A stretch of DNA of 64,000 bases from Embleya scabrispora DSM 41855 (GTDB lineage: Bacteria; Actinomycetota; Actinomycetes; Streptomycetales; Streptomycetaceae), in contig NZ_KB889562.1 in the NCBI RefSeq assembly GCF_000372745.1, positions 1 to 64,000 of the forward strand, in the 5' to 3' direction. Below, piece after piece: positions 43,894 to 54,400 of the stretch. The notes beneath the pieces were generated by a model. It saw only the letters and a program-made list of their open reading frames with translations. It was not told the DNA's origin and did not search any database. Position 1 is the stretch's first letter. Each line of letters starts with the position of its first letter. Made by a program: the position numbers and the translations under genes.

Positions 43894-44291
43894 AACGGCA
43901 TCCCACCTGCCCGGTGCCCTGTTCACGCCGGTTTCGGATCGACGTCGGCTGCGATACCGGAAGCATGCGGAGGCGGCCGGCGGCCCGTCAATGCCCGAAT
44001 TCCTAATTGCCGGATCCCAGGGTTACGGCGCCCCTCCCCCGCTCTCCGACCGCCGCCTCCCGCAGGTCAATGCGGTGGTCCGGAAGGCTAGTCGGGGCAC
44101 CCCCCAAGGTTAGGGAAGACCCCCCGATAGAGATCCGAGGGGTACCCCCATACCCGTGCGCGCGGGCACCGGAGAAACAACGGGAAATCACCGAAACGAC
44201 CTTGTCCGGGCGCCTCTGCGGCGGCTAAGAATTACCGGCAGCAGCCGTCGACCGCCGCTTGTGGAATTTCGACTACGCCGGGAGAGAATTC
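43894..44291. other. Divergent promoter region of the RiPP cluster
   Basis: Together with the dyad this 471-bp region (43821-44291) separates the leftward precursor operon from the rightward synthetase operon. It is locally richer in A+T than the genes (for example CCGAATTCCTAATTGCC near 43996). It has a GGGGTACCCC palindrome near 44138 and several C-runs. No convincing ORF is present. Promoters for both directions must lie here, but I cannot assign -10/-35 boxes. Confidence 0.5.
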
Positions 44292-46595
44292 GTGGACCTG
44301 CCTCGTCTCAAGGCACATCTCGTCGCTCGCGCCTTCGGTCCCGACCGGGTCTTCCTCGTCTGCGAGGACGGTCACTACCTCGTCCAGGGCAAGGCGGTCA
44401 CCGCGGTGTTGCCGTATCTCGACGGCACGCACACCATCGCGGAGATCACCGAGAAGCTGGCCGAGCGCTTCACGATGGGCGAAGTCGTCTTCGCCGTCTC
44501 CAAGTTCCAGCGCTTCGGACACCTGGTGGACGGCGCGGTGGGCGAGGACCGGGCGGTCGCCGCGGCCTGGGAGGGCCTGGGACTGGACACCGCGACCGCG
44601 CTGCGCCGGCTCGGCGAGGCACGGATCGAGGTGGCCGCGCTGGGCGCGGTGGACGCCGCCGTCGTGGTCGCCGCGCTGCGCGAGATCGGCGCGACGGTGA
44701 CCCCGGTGACTCCGGCCGAGGTGGGCGCCGAGGTGGTCGAGGGGCGGCGCGGGCCGGACCTGACGGTGGTGCTCACCGACGACTACCTCGACCCGCGACT
44801 GGCCGCGATGGACGCCCGGTTGCGCGCCGAGGGGCTGCCGTGGCTGCCGGTCAAGCCGACCGGCGCCGAGGTGTGGACCGGCCCCTACCTGGTGCCCGGG
44901 AAAACCGGCTGTTGGCACTGCCTGGCTCATCGTCTGGCCGGCAACCAACAGGTGGAAACCTTCCTGCGGCGCCGTGACGACGGCACCGTCGCCGACGACC
45001 CGATCCGCACGTCGCTGGCCGCCACCGCGTGGTCGGTGGGCCTGTCCGCGCACCTGGTCGCGGCGACCGCCGCCGAACTCCTGGCCGGCGGCCGCTCCGA
45101 GCACGAGGGTGTGCTGGTCTCGCTGCACGTACCGAGCCGGCGCCTGGAGCGGCACCGCCTGATCCGGCAACCCCAGTGCCCGGCCTGCGGCGACCCCGCG
45201 CTGCTCCTGGACCGTGACCCCAGAATCGAACTGACCGATCAGCCGGTGGTGTTCGACGACGAGGGCGGCCACCGCACGATGCGCCCGGACGACACGTTCA
45301 AACGCCTGGAGAAGCACATCGGCCGGCTGCTGGGCGCGATCAGCTCGCTGCGCCTGCTCAACGACGTCGACAACGGCGTCACCTTCAGCTACTCGGCGAG
45401 CCACAATTTCGCGGTGCCCGGGCACAACATCGCCATGTTGCGGCGCAACCTGCGCGGGCAGAGCGGCGGCAAGGGCCGCAGCGACGTACAGGCGCGGGTC
45501 AGCGGGGTGTGCGAGGCGATCGAGCGCTATTCGGGCGTCTGGCGCGGCGACCGGTCCACCGAGCCGGGCTCGTTCGCCGAACTGGGCGCACACCTGGCGG
45601 TGCACCCGTACGACCTGTTGCTGTACTCCGACACGCAGTACGAAACGCGCGAGACGTGGAACCGCGAATCGGCCGGGCGGCTGCACCTGGTGCCCGAACG
45701 CTTCGACGAGGACCGCCGACTGCACTGGTCGCGTGCCTGGTCGCTGACCGAGGACCGGCCTCGCCTGGTGCCGGCCGGCTACTCCTGGTTCGGCCACCCC
45801 GACCTGCACGAGCACTTCTTCTGCTTCAGCGACGGCAACGGCAACGCCTCCGGGAACACTCTCGAAGAGGCGATCATGCAGGGCCTGTTCGAGAGCTGCG
45901 AGCGGGACGCGGTCGGCCTGTGGTGGTACAACCGGGCGCTGCGTCCGGGTTTCGACCTGGACTCGCTGCGCGAGCCGTACGTGGACACGCTGCGCGAGTT
46001 CTACGCAGGGATGCAGCGCACCCTGGAGGTCGTCGACATCACCACCGACCTGGGGGTGCCCACCTTCGCCGCGGTCTCGCGCCGCACCGACCACCCGGTG
46101 GAGGACATCCTGCTGGGCTTCGGCGCGCACCTGGACGTGCGGATCGCGGTGCTGCGCGCGCTCACCGAGGTCAACCAGTTTCTGCCGGCGGTGATCAACC
46201 GCAATCCGGACGGCACCACCAGGTATTGGGAGGACGACCCGCACACCCTGGCCTGGCTGCACACCGCCACCGCCGAGCGCGAGCCGTGGGCCCTGCCCGC
46301 CGCGCACCTGCCGGCCACCACCCTGGCCGGCTACGGCACGCTGCACAGCGGCGACATCGCCCGCGACATCCGCGACACGGTGGACCGGCTGCGCGCGGTC
46401 GACCTGGAGGTGATCGTGCTCGACCAGTCGTTGCCCGACCTGGAGTTGCACGTGGCCAAGGTGATGGTGCCGGGGTTGCGGCACTTCTGGCGCCGACTGG
46501 GTCCGGGCCGGATGTACGACACGCCGGTACGGCTGGGCTGGCTCGACGCGCCCACGCCCGAGGCCGAGCTCAACCCGTACAGCGTCTTCTTCTGA
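44292..46595 (+). CDS. Fused TOMM leader-binding E1-like and YcaO cyclodehydratase
   Basis: 767-aa azoline synthetase. The N-terminal part (1-80) is a leader-recognition (RRE-like) region opening VDLPRLKAHL. An E1-ubiquitin-activating-like domain follows, with two CxxC zinc pairs, C207/C210 (GCWHC) and C296/C299 (CPACG). From about 350 to the end is the YcaO domain, which uses ATP to activate backbone amides and cyclise Cys/Ser/Thr; ARVSGVCEAIERYSG and NTLEEAIMQGLFESCERDA are typical. GTG 44292 has GGGAG 7 nt upstream and fits the family start; TTG 44259 is a longer option. The C-terminus reads NPYSVFF, without the PxPxP end of many azoline-forming YcaOs. Confidence 0.92.
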   Translation: MDLPRLKAHLVARAFGPDRVFLVCEDGHYLVQGKAVTAVLPYLDGTHTIAEITEKLAERFTMGEVVFAVSKFQRFGHLVDGAVGEDRAVAAAWEGLGLDTATALRRLGEARIEVAALGAVDAAVVVAALREIGATVTPVTPAEVGAEVVEGRRGPDLTVVLTDDYLDPRLAAMDARLRAEGLPWLPVKPTGAEVWTGPYLVPGKTGCWHCLAHRLAGNQQVETFLRRRDDGTVADDPIRTSLAATAWSVGLSAHLVAATAAELLAGGRSEHEGVLVSLHVPSRRLERHRLIRQPQCPACGDPALLLDRDPRIELTDQPVVFDDEGGHRTMRPDDTFKRLEKHIGRLLGAISSLRLLNDVDNGVTFSYSASHNFAVPGHNIAMLRRNLRGQSGGKGRSDVQARVSGVCEAIERYSGVWRGDRSTEPGSFAELGAHLAVHPYDLLLYSDTQYETRETWNRESAGRLHLVPERFDEDRRLHWSRAWSLTEDRPRLVPAGYSWFGHPDLHEHFFCFSDGNGNASGNTLEEAIMQGLFESCERDAVGLWWYNRALRPGFDLDSLREPYVDTLREFYAGMQRTLEVVDITTDLGVPTFAAVSRRTDHPVEDILLGFGAHLDVRIAVLRALTEVNQFLPAVINRNPDGTTRYWEDDPHTLAWLHTATAEREPWALPAAHLPATTLAGYGTLHSGDIARDIRDTVDRLRAVDLEVIVLDQSLPDLELHVAKVMVPGLRHFWRRLGPGRMYDTPVRLGWLDAPTPEAELNPYSVFF

Positions 46596-46605
46596 GCGCG
46601 CCGGG

Positions 46606-46643
46606 CGGCCCGGGGGCGTGGCCTCGTCCCGCGCCCCGGGCCG
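46606..46643 (+). terminator. Possible attenuator between YcaO and SagB genes
   Basis: Ten-bp perfect stem (46606-46615 with 46634-46643) around an 18-nt loop, 10 nt after the YcaO stop. It may reduce, not abolish, transcription into the dehydrogenase gene. Confidence 0.4.
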
Positions 46644-46731
46644 AGCCGGTTCCGGCCTCGCGCCGCCGGACCGGCCGCCCCCGCTCGCCCCGGCGCGACC
46701 TCGTTCCGCCCGATCTGCCCCCGGAGGTTTC

Positions 46732-48231
46732 ATGACCAGCCTCGGTACGCCGCCCGCGGCGGCGGTCGCCGCCCCCACCGAGTCCACGCCGGTGGAACGG
46801 ATCGCCCTGCACCCGGGTGCCCGGGTGAACACCGCCGCGAACGGCGCGACGCTGCTCTTCCTCGGCCCGCGCGGGCTGGCCCTGGGCGTCCTGTCGCCGG
46901 GCGTCGCGGCGGCCGTCGCACTGCTCGCCGCGCACCCGTGCGCCGAGGACGATCTGCACCGGGCGGTGCTCGCGCACGACGGCGAGACGACGCTGCTCGA
47001 ACTGCCCGCGCTGCTGGGCCGGTTGCGCAGGGGCGGCTGGCTGGGCACACACCTGGAGGTGGCCGGCCGGCCACTGCTGACACTGCGTCCGCTCGCGCCC
47101 CCGGGACCCCTGCCCGGTACCCGCGGCGCCGCCGTGGACCGGGCCCGGCTGCGGTTGTCCCGCTTCGCCCTGCTGCGTCGCGACGGCGAGCACGCCGTGC
47201 TGGAGTCGCCGTTGGCCCCGGTCGCCGCCGAACTGACCGACCCGGCACTGGCCGCGCTGCTCGCCGGCCTGCCGCACCGACCCGTCGACCCGCCGCCGGG
47301 CGTCGAGCGTGCGTTGGACCTACTGGCCCGGCACGGCCTGCTGGTGGATCCCGAGGCCGAGGACGCCGATCCGGACCGGGCCCAGTGGTCGCCGCACGAG
47401 TTGTGGTTTCACGGCCGCACCCGGGCCGGCCGACACGACCTGCCGTACGGCGGCACCTACTGGCGGGCCGCGTCGACCGCGCCGCTGCCCGCGGTGCGCC
47501 CGCCGTTCGCCGGGCCCACCATCGACCTGCCGCGTCCGGACCTGGACCTGGTGCGCCGCGCCGATCCCTCGCTCACCGAGGTATTGGAGGGCCGCCGCTC
47601 GATCCGCGTGCACGACGACGCGGCGCCGCTGACTCTGGACCGGCTGGGCGAGTTCCTCTACCGCTCGGCCCGCAACCGGGCGATCTTCCACGAGGAGCGC
47701 CAGGAGATCGGCGACCGCCCCTACCCCTCGGGCGGGCGCTGCCACGAGTTGGAGCTGTACCCGCTGATCAACAACGTCGAGGGCGTCGCGCCCGGGCTCT
47801 ACCACTACGACCCGCAGGGTCATCGCCTGGAACGCGTCGCCGAGCCCGGCCCGGCGGTGCACCGGCTGTCCGAGGTGGCGCGCGCGACGTCGCTGATGGC
47901 CACGCCGCCGCAGGTGGTGCTGGTGGTCAGCGCGCGCTTCGGTCGGGTGATGTGGAAGTACCAGACGATGGGCTACGCGCTCGTACTCAAGCACGTGGGC
48001 GTGCTCTACCAGACCATGTACCTGGTCGCCGGCGCGATGGGCCTGGCCGCGTGCGGGCTCGGCGGCGGCGACTCGGACATGTTCGCGCTGGCCACCGGCA
48101 ACCGGTGGGAACACGAGGGCAGCGTCGGCGAGTTCCTGCTCGGCACGATCGGCCCCCGACCGGACCGTGTCGAGCCGGACCATCCGGAGCGCGCCGGCCC
48201 GACGGGAGGCCGCGATGCACTTTCGTCGTGA
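46732..48231 (+). CDS. SagB/ThcOx-type azoline dehydrogenase
   Basis: 499-aa FMN-dependent oxidase that aromatises azolines to azoles. Residues 1-250 are the poorly conserved N-terminal region common to long SagB proteins. The nitroreductase-fold domain from about 270 has EGRRSIRVHDDAAPLT, PSGGRCHELELYPL, WKYQTMGYAL with a Lys-Tyr pair (K409-Y410) matching the catalytic pair of McbC-type oxidases, and GLAACGLGGGDSD. GGAGG lies 5 nt before ATG 46732. The 3' end overlaps the next gene by 17 bp. Confidence 0.92.
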   Translation: MTSLGTPPAAAVAAPTESTPVERIALHPGARVNTAANGATLLFLGPRGLALGVLSPGVAAAVALLAAHPCAEDDLHRAVLAHDGETTLLELPALLGRLRRGGWLGTHLEVAGRPLLTLRPLAPPGPLPGTRGAAVDRARLRLSRFALLRRDGEHAVLESPLAPVAAELTDPALAALLAGLPHRPVDPPPGVERALDLLARHGLLVDPEAEDADPDRAQWSPHELWFHGRTRAGRHDLPYGGTYWRAASTAPLPAVRPPFAGPTIDLPRPDLDLVRRADPSLTEVLEGRRSIRVHDDAAPLTLDRLGEFLYRSARNRAIFHEERQEIGDRPYPSGGRCHELELYPLINNVEGVAPGLYHYDPQGHRLERVAEPGPAVHRLSEVARATSLMATPPQVVLVVSARFGRVMWKYQTMGYALVLKHVGVLYQTMYLVAGAMGLAACGLGGGDSDMFALATGNRWEHEGSVGEFLLGTIGPRPDRVEPDHPERAGPTGGRDALSS

Positions 48232-49030
48232 GGCCCTGGAGGCGCTGAAGGCGCCCGAGGAGTTGGACGCGCCGATCCGCCTGGCGCGCCCGCGCTCGTG
48301 GGCGCTGCTGTTGGCCCTGGCGCTGCTGGTCGGCTGCGCCACCGTGTGGTCGGCGACCGGCACGGTGCCCCGCAAGGTTCGGGTGCCCGGCATCCTGACC
48401 CACCCGCTGGGCGTCTCGCGCGTACAGAGCCCGCAGACCGGCCTGGTGTCCAACCTGTTCGTGGACTCCGCGACGCTGGTGCCCAAGGGCACTCCGGTGT
48501 TGTCCGTGGTCGACCAGCAGGGCGCGACCCAGATCGTCCGCGCGCCGTTCGCCGGCCGGGTGATCGGCGTCCTGGTCTCCAGCGGCCAGTACATCGCGGT
48601 GGGCACCACGTTCATGACCGTCGAGCGCACCGACGCCAACGACGACCGGTTGCTGGCCACGTTGTTCGTCTCGCCGCGCAGCGCCGGCATGTTGCGGCCG
48701 GGCACCAAGGTGGACGTGTCCGTGCAGTCCGCGCCGTCCCAGGCGTTCGGACTGCTGCGCGGCCGGATCACCGCGATCGACCAGTTCCCCTACACCGCCC
48801 AGCAGGTGAGCGACTTCCTCGGCGGCGACCAACAGGCCGCGGCCCGATTGTTGTCCGCCGGCGGCGCGGTCCGGATCACCGTCGACCTGGAGACCGATCC
48901 GCGCACGCTCAGCGGCTACCGGTGGACCAACAAGGCCGGCCCGCCGTTCCGGATCGACTCGCAGACCCCCATCACCGGCTTCGCCCGCCTGCCCGGCGAA
49001 CGCCCGCTCGATTGGCTGCTTCCCGGATGA
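48215..49030 (+). CDS. NHLM-type secretion protein (HlyD-like membrane fusion)
   Basis: 271-aa accessory protein of NHLM bacteriocin export systems. One membrane helix (about 28-48, WALLLALALLVGCATVW) is followed by a barrel-sandwich/lipoyl-like domain (VQSPQTGLVSNLFVDSATLVPKGTPVL, then IVRAPFAGRVIGVLVSSGQYIAVG). It overlaps both neighbours: start inside sagB, stop overlapping the ABC gene by ATGA. It would bridge the transporters to the cell envelope. Confidence 0.88.
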   Translation: MHFRREALEALKAPEELDAPIRLARPRSWALLLALALLVGCATVWSATGTVPRKVRVPGILTHPLGVSRVQSPQTGLVSNLFVDSATLVPKGTPVLSVVDQQGATQIVRAPFAGRVIGVLVSSGQYIAVGTTFMTVERTDANDDRLLATLFVSPRSAGMLRPGTKVDVSVQSAPSQAFGLLRGRITAIDQFPYTAQQVSDFLGGDQQAAARLLSAGGAVRITVDLETDPRTLSGYRWTNKAGPPFRIDSQTPITGFARLPGERPLDWLLPG

Positions 49031-51297
49031 CCACCACCTCGCCCCCGCCGGCCGGGGCACCCCCGGGTTCCCCCGCCCCGGCCGAGCGCGGACGGCGCCG
49101 CCGCGAGTCCACCGAACGCCGGACGTCGGTCCGCACCCCCACCGTCATCCAGTTGGAGGGTGTCGAGTGCGGCGCCGCCGCGCTGGCCATGGTGCTCGCC
49201 CACTTCGGGCGGCATGTGCCGCTGGAGGAACTGCGGCACGCGTGCGGCGTCTCCCGGGACGGCGCCAAGGCGGCGAACCTGCTGCGCGCCGCGCGCGCGT
49301 ACGGGATGGTCGCGCGCGGCATGCAGATGGAGACGACCGCGCTGGTCCGCAGCCGGCCGCCGGCCGTGCTGTTCTGGAAGTTCAATCACTTCGTGGTCTA
49401 CGAGGGCACCGCCCGCCGACTCGGCCGCCCGGTGATCCGCCTCAACGACCCGGCGCAGGGCCGTCGGGTGGTCACCGCCGAGGAGTTCGACGCCGCGTTC
49501 ACCGGCATCGTGCTCACCTTCGAGCCCGGCCCGGACTTTCGCCGCGGCGGGCGCCCGCCGCGGCTGCTCGCCGATCTGCGGGCGCGCTACCGCAGCAGCG
49601 GCGGCGCGCTCCTGCTCGCCCTGCTGGCCAGCCTGCTGCTGATCCTGCCGGGACTGGCCACGCCCGCGTTCACGCGCGTGTTCATCGACCGGGTGCTCAC
49701 CGGCGGCGACCACTCGTTCCTGCCCGCGCTGCTCGCCTCGATGGGCCTGGCGGCGGTGGTCACGGTGGGGCTGACCATGCTGCAACAGACCCACCTGCTG
49801 CGCGTCGAGTCCGCGTCCTCGATCCGCAGCTCGGTGCGCGTGGTGCGCCATCTGCTGCGCCTGCCCGTGGTGTTCTTCACCCAGCGCAGCCCGGCCGAGA
49901 TCGGCAAGCGGGTGTCCTCGAACGCCACGATCGCCCAGATCCTGTCCCGCGACGTGGCCACCACCGCGGTCGGCACCCTCCTGGTGGTGGTCTACGCGGG
50001 CCTGTTGTGGACCTACGACGCCCAGCTCACCGTGGTCGGGGTGGGCGTGGCGATGCTCAATATCGTGGTGCTCAAACTGGTCGCCCGGATGCGCACCGAC
50101 ACCGTGGCCCGCTTGCGCGCGGACCGCTCGGGGCTGGTGGCCGCGTCGTTCAACGGGCTCCAGTTGATCGAGACGCTCAAGGCGTCGGGCGCCGAGGGCG
50201 ACTACTTCAAGCGCTGGGCCGGATTCCAGGCCCGGGTGGTGACCGGGCAGCAGTCCCTGGGGGCGCCGACCTCGGTCCTGGCCGTGGTCCCGCCGCTTTT
50301 GGCCGCCGTCGACAGCGGCCTGCTGTTGTGGATCGGCGGACTGCGGGCGATCGACGGACACATGTCGATCGGCCTGCTGGTCGCCTTCCAGACGCTGATC
50401 ACCTCGTTCAGCCGGCCGGTGGCCCAACTGGCCAACCTCGGGCCACGTCTGCAGGACGTCACCGCCGACCTGAACCGGCTCAAGGACATCGAGAAGTTCC
50501 CGCCCGCAGCCGAGTTCCCGGCGGACGAACAGGCCGGCCGGGCCCGGTTCGGCGAGGGGCACGACAGCACCCCGGTACTCGCCGGTCGCATCGAACTCGC
50601 GCACGTCACCTTCGGCTACAGCCCACTGGGCAAACCGCTCCTGGACGACTTCTCGCTGCGGGTGGGCCCCGGCGAGCGGGTTGCCCTGGTCGGCGGCTCG
50701 GGCAGCGGCAAGTCGACGGTGAGTCGGTTGATCGCCGGGCTGTACGAGCCGTGGAGCGGCGAGTTGCTCTTCGACGACCGGCCTCGGCGGGACTATCCGC
50801 GCGATGTGATGGGGACCGCGGTCGCCTTCGTGGACCAGGACATCTTCCTGTTCGAGGGCACCGTGCGCGACAACGTCACGCTCTGGGACGACTCGATCCC
50901 GGACGAGGCGGTCGTGGCCGCGCTGCGCGACGCCGCGGTGTACGACGTGGTCGCCGCGCGTCCCGGCACCATCCACAGCGCGGTGTCCGAGGGCGGCAAG
51001 AACTTCTCCGGTGGCCAGCGTCAGCGCCTGGAGATCGCCCGCGCCCTGGTCCGCAATCCCAGTGTGCTGATCCTGGACGAGGCCACCAGCGCGCTGGACG
51101 CGCAGACCGAGGCGACCATCGACGACAACCTGCGCCGACGCGGCTGCGCGTGCGTGATCATCGCGCACCGCCTGTCCACGGTGCGCGACAGCGACGAGAT
51201 CGTCGTGCTCGAACAGGGCCGGGTCGCCCAACGCGGAAACCACCACACGCTCGCCGCGGTCGCCGGGCCGTACGCCGAACTGATCCGCGACCAGTAG
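49027..51297 (+). CDS. NHLM-type ABC transporter with C39 leader peptidase
   Basis: 756-aa three-domain exporter. The N-terminal C39 peptidase has catalytic C48 in LEGVECGAAALAM and His in KFNHFVVYEG; it cleaves after double glycine, matching SVAGG in both precursors. A six-helix permease domain spans about 195-480. The ATPase shows GGSGSGKST (Walker A), FSGGQRQR (signature), VLILDEATSALD (Walker B) and IIAHRLST (H loop). Start overlaps the stop of the HlyD-like gene. Role: removal of the leader during export of the azole peptide. Confidence 0.94.
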   Translation: MTTTSPPPAGAPPGSPAPAERGRRRRESTERRTSVRTPTVIQLEGVECGAAALAMVLAHFGRHVPLEELRHACGVSRDGAKAANLLRAARAYGMVARGMQMETTALVRSRPPAVLFWKFNHFVVYEGTARRLGRPVIRLNDPAQGRRVVTAEEFDAAFTGIVLTFEPGPDFRRGGRPPRLLADLRARYRSSGGALLLALLASLLLILPGLATPAFTRVFIDRVLTGGDHSFLPALLASMGLAAVVTVGLTMLQQTHLLRVESASSIRSSVRVVRHLLRLPVVFFTQRSPAEIGKRVSSNATIAQILSRDVATTAVGTLLVVVYAGLLWTYDAQLTVVGVGVAMLNIVVLKLVARMRTDTVARLRADRSGLVAASFNGLQLIETLKASGAEGDYFKRWAGFQARVVTGQQSLGAPTSVLAVVPPLLAAVDSGLLLWIGGLRAIDGHMSIGLLVAFQTLITSFSRPVAQLANLGPRLQDVTADLNRLKDIEKFPPAAEFPADEQAGRARFGEGHDSTPVLAGRIELAHVTFGYSPLGKPLLDDFSLRVGPGERVALVGGSGSGKSTVSRLIAGLYEPWSGELLFDDRPRRDYPRDVMGTAVAFVDQDIFLFEGTVRDNVTLWDDSIPDEAVVAALRDAAVYDVVAARPGTIHSAVSEGGKNFSGGQRQRLEIARALVRNPSVLILDEATSALDAQTEATIDDNLRRRGCACVIIAHRLSTVRDSDEIVVLEQGRVAQRGNHHTLAAVAGPYAELIRDQ

Positions 51298-51435
51298 CGG
51301 GTGTCCCTCGCGCCGCCCCGCCCGCGCCCGGCGGGCCCGCCGCTTTCGCTGCCTCGACGCCTGGTCGCCCGGGATGTGCCGGGCGCCTCGGCCGCTTTGC
51401 CCACCACTCGCGAACCGCCCGATGGAGGAAGCAGG

Positions 51436-54400
51436 ATGACCGAGCCCCGGCAGGGCTTCGAACCCACCGAGCCGCCCGACGAGACGCCGTTGGACCTGCA
51501 CGCGCTCGGTGACCGGGTGGGGCCCGCGGTGGCCGGTGCCTTCCCGCTCGTCGGCGCGCGCGAGGTGTGGTTCGTCACCACCGGCATGGTGGACGTATTC
51601 GCCACCACCGAGGAGGAGGGCGGCCGTTGGCAGTTCCTGTGTCGGGTCGGCGCCGGCACCGTGCTGTGCGGAGTGCCCGCGGGCGGGACCGCGATGCTGG
51701 GCAAACCGCTGCCCGGCGGCACCGTGCGCACCGCCGCCCTCACCGACGTACTCACCGCCGCGGCGGGCCACGACGCGTTCGCGGGATGCTTCGCGGTCGG
51801 TCTGGACCGCGGCCTGGGCGCGCTGGCGGACGCGGTCCGGATGGGCCTGCCCCCGCGTACCTTCACCGCTCTGGAGGCCGGGGACGGCGCGGAGTTGCCC
51901 GCCGGTGGCTCGGCCCGCTCGGTCGAGGGCACGCTGTGGGTGCGGGTGCTCTCCGGCGCGGTGTCCATCGGTGGGTCGGACGGGGAACCGACCGAGCCCG
52001 ACGAGCGCGGACCGGGCGCCGCGGCCCGACCCGCAGTCGCAGCCGGGCTCGATACCGAGGTGGTGCCCACGGTCGGCTTCGGCGGCCGGATCGCGATCGG
52101 CGCGGCCGACTGGCTGTACTCCGCCGGCGGCGCCTTCGTGCACGTCGTCCGTACGCGCGACGTGCTCGCGGAGGCCGTGTTCGCGGTCGACCTGGCCCGC
52201 CACCAGCACACCCTGATGCAGCGCGTGGACGAGCGGCTGCGCGGCCGACGCGGCAGCGCGGGACGGGAACTGGACGCCCGGCGGCTGGTCGACGCGGACG
52301 CGCTGCGCCGCTCCTCGCGCGCGCTGGGCGCGGTGCTCGACCCGTACCGGCCGGCCCACCGGCCCGGCCTGGACGCGGCCGACCAGGACGACTACCTCGC
52401 GGTGGCCCGGGTGGTCGGGCAGGCCGGCGGTGTCCAGGTCACCCGGTCGGGCACCTCGGAAGCCTCCGATGCCCGGCTGGACCCGCTGGAGCGAATCGCG
52501 GTCTCGTCCGGCTTCCGGGTGCGCGACGTGCAGTTGCCGAACCGCTGGTGGCGCACCGACTCGGGCCCTCTGGTCGGCCACGTGCGCGCGGTGGACAAGG
52601 ATCCGCAATCCCGCCGACCGGTGGCGCTGGTGTGGCGGCGACGGCGCTATCACGTACTCGACCCGGCCGGCGCCGACTGGAAGCCGGTGACCCGGGCGCT
52701 GGCCGGCACCTTGGAGCATCGCGCGACGATGTTCCACCCGGCGCTCCCGGAGCAGCCCGGTGGCCCGGGTGCGCTGCTGCGCTTCGGCATCCGGGGCAGC
52801 GCGCGCGATCTGTCGGTCATGCTCGCCTGCGGGTTGGCGGCGGCCCTGCTCGGCCTGCTGGTACCGGTGCTGACCGGCAAGGTGCTCGGCGTGTTCGTGC
52901 CGCAGGGCGATCGGGCCCTGGTGACTCGAATGTGCATCGTGCTGATCGCGTCCGCGCTGCTGGCCGCGGCCCTGGGGGCGGTGCAGAATCTGTCCCTGCT
53001 GCGGATCGAGGGCCGGTTCGAGGCGTCCGCGCAGGCGGCCGTATGGGATCGGCTGTTGCGGTTGCCCACCGGGTTCTTCGGGTCCGTCTCCGCCGGCTCG
53101 CTGAGCAGCGCCGCGATGGGCATCAGCGGGTTGCGCGAGATCCTCAGCGGGGTCACCGCGTTGTTCGTGCCCGCGTTCCTGGTCTTCGCGGTCGATCTGG
53201 GGCTGCTGTTCTTCTACAGCGTGCCGCTCGCGCTGCTCGCCGCCCTGCTCGCGTTGCTGGGCGGCGCGGTCTGCGCGATCGCCGGATTGCGCCAGATGCG
53301 CCGTCAGCGTGAACTGGTCGCTGAGGAACACGCGTTGTCCGGGCGCATGTTCCAACTGCTCTCGGGGTTGCCGAAGTTGCGGGTCGCGGCTGCCGAGGAC
53401 CGCGCGTTCGCGTTCTGGGCGATGGGTTTCGCCCGCGGTCGCACGCTGACCGTGCGCACCCGTCGGTTGCAGAACCTGGTCACGGTGTTCAACTCGGCAT
53501 ACCTGCTCGCCTGCACCCTGGTGCTGTTCGCGATGGTCGCCGGGCCGGCGGCCGGGCAGTTGGACGTCGGCGACTTCCTGTCCTTCAACGTCGCGTTCAC
53601 CGTGATGCTCGGCGCGATGCTCCAGATGACCGCGAGCGTGACCATGGTGGCCGCGGCGGTGCCGTTGTACGAGGGCGTGCAGCCGGTGCTGCGGGCGCTG
53701 CCCGAGGTGTTGGAGTCCAAGCAGCCGCCCGGCGATCTGTACGGCGGCATCGAGGTCAGCCGGTTGTCCTTCAGTTATCACCGGGACAGCCCGCCGGTGC
53801 TGGAGGACGTGAACCTGCGGGCTCGTCCGGGCGAGTTCGTGGCCGTCGTCGGGCCGACCGGGTGCGGCAAGTCGACCCTGCTGCGGTTGTTGATCGGCTT
53901 CGAGGAGCCGACCACCGGTTCGGTGCTCTACGACGGGCAGGACCTCGCGTCGCTGGATGTGGCGGCCGTACGCAGGCAGTTCGGCGTGGTGTTGCAGAAC
54001 GGGCAACTGTTCGCGGGCAGCGTGCTGCACAACATCTGCGGGCTGCGCAACTACACCCTCGACGAGGCTTGGGAGGCCGCCGAGATGGCCGGTCTGGACG
54101 ATGATCTGGGTCGGATGCCGATGGGCATGCACACCGTCCTCAACGACGGCGCGGTGACCCTGTCCGCCGGACAGCGGCAACGCCTGATGATCGCCCGCGC
54201 GTTGATCGGCCGACCACGAATCCTGTTCTTCGACGAGGCGACCAGCGCGCTGGACAACCGCACACAGGAGGTGGTCACCCAGAGCACCCGCCGGCTCAAC
54301 GCCACCCGGATCATCATCGCGCACCGGTTGTCCACGGTCATGCAGGCCGATCGCATCGTCGTGCTCGACGCCGGGCGGGTGGTGCAGCAGGGGCCGCCGG

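Noticed and set aside
44232..47048. 938-aa open frame on the minus strand
   Set aside because: Antisense to the YcaO and SagB genes, whose domain motifs are unambiguous.
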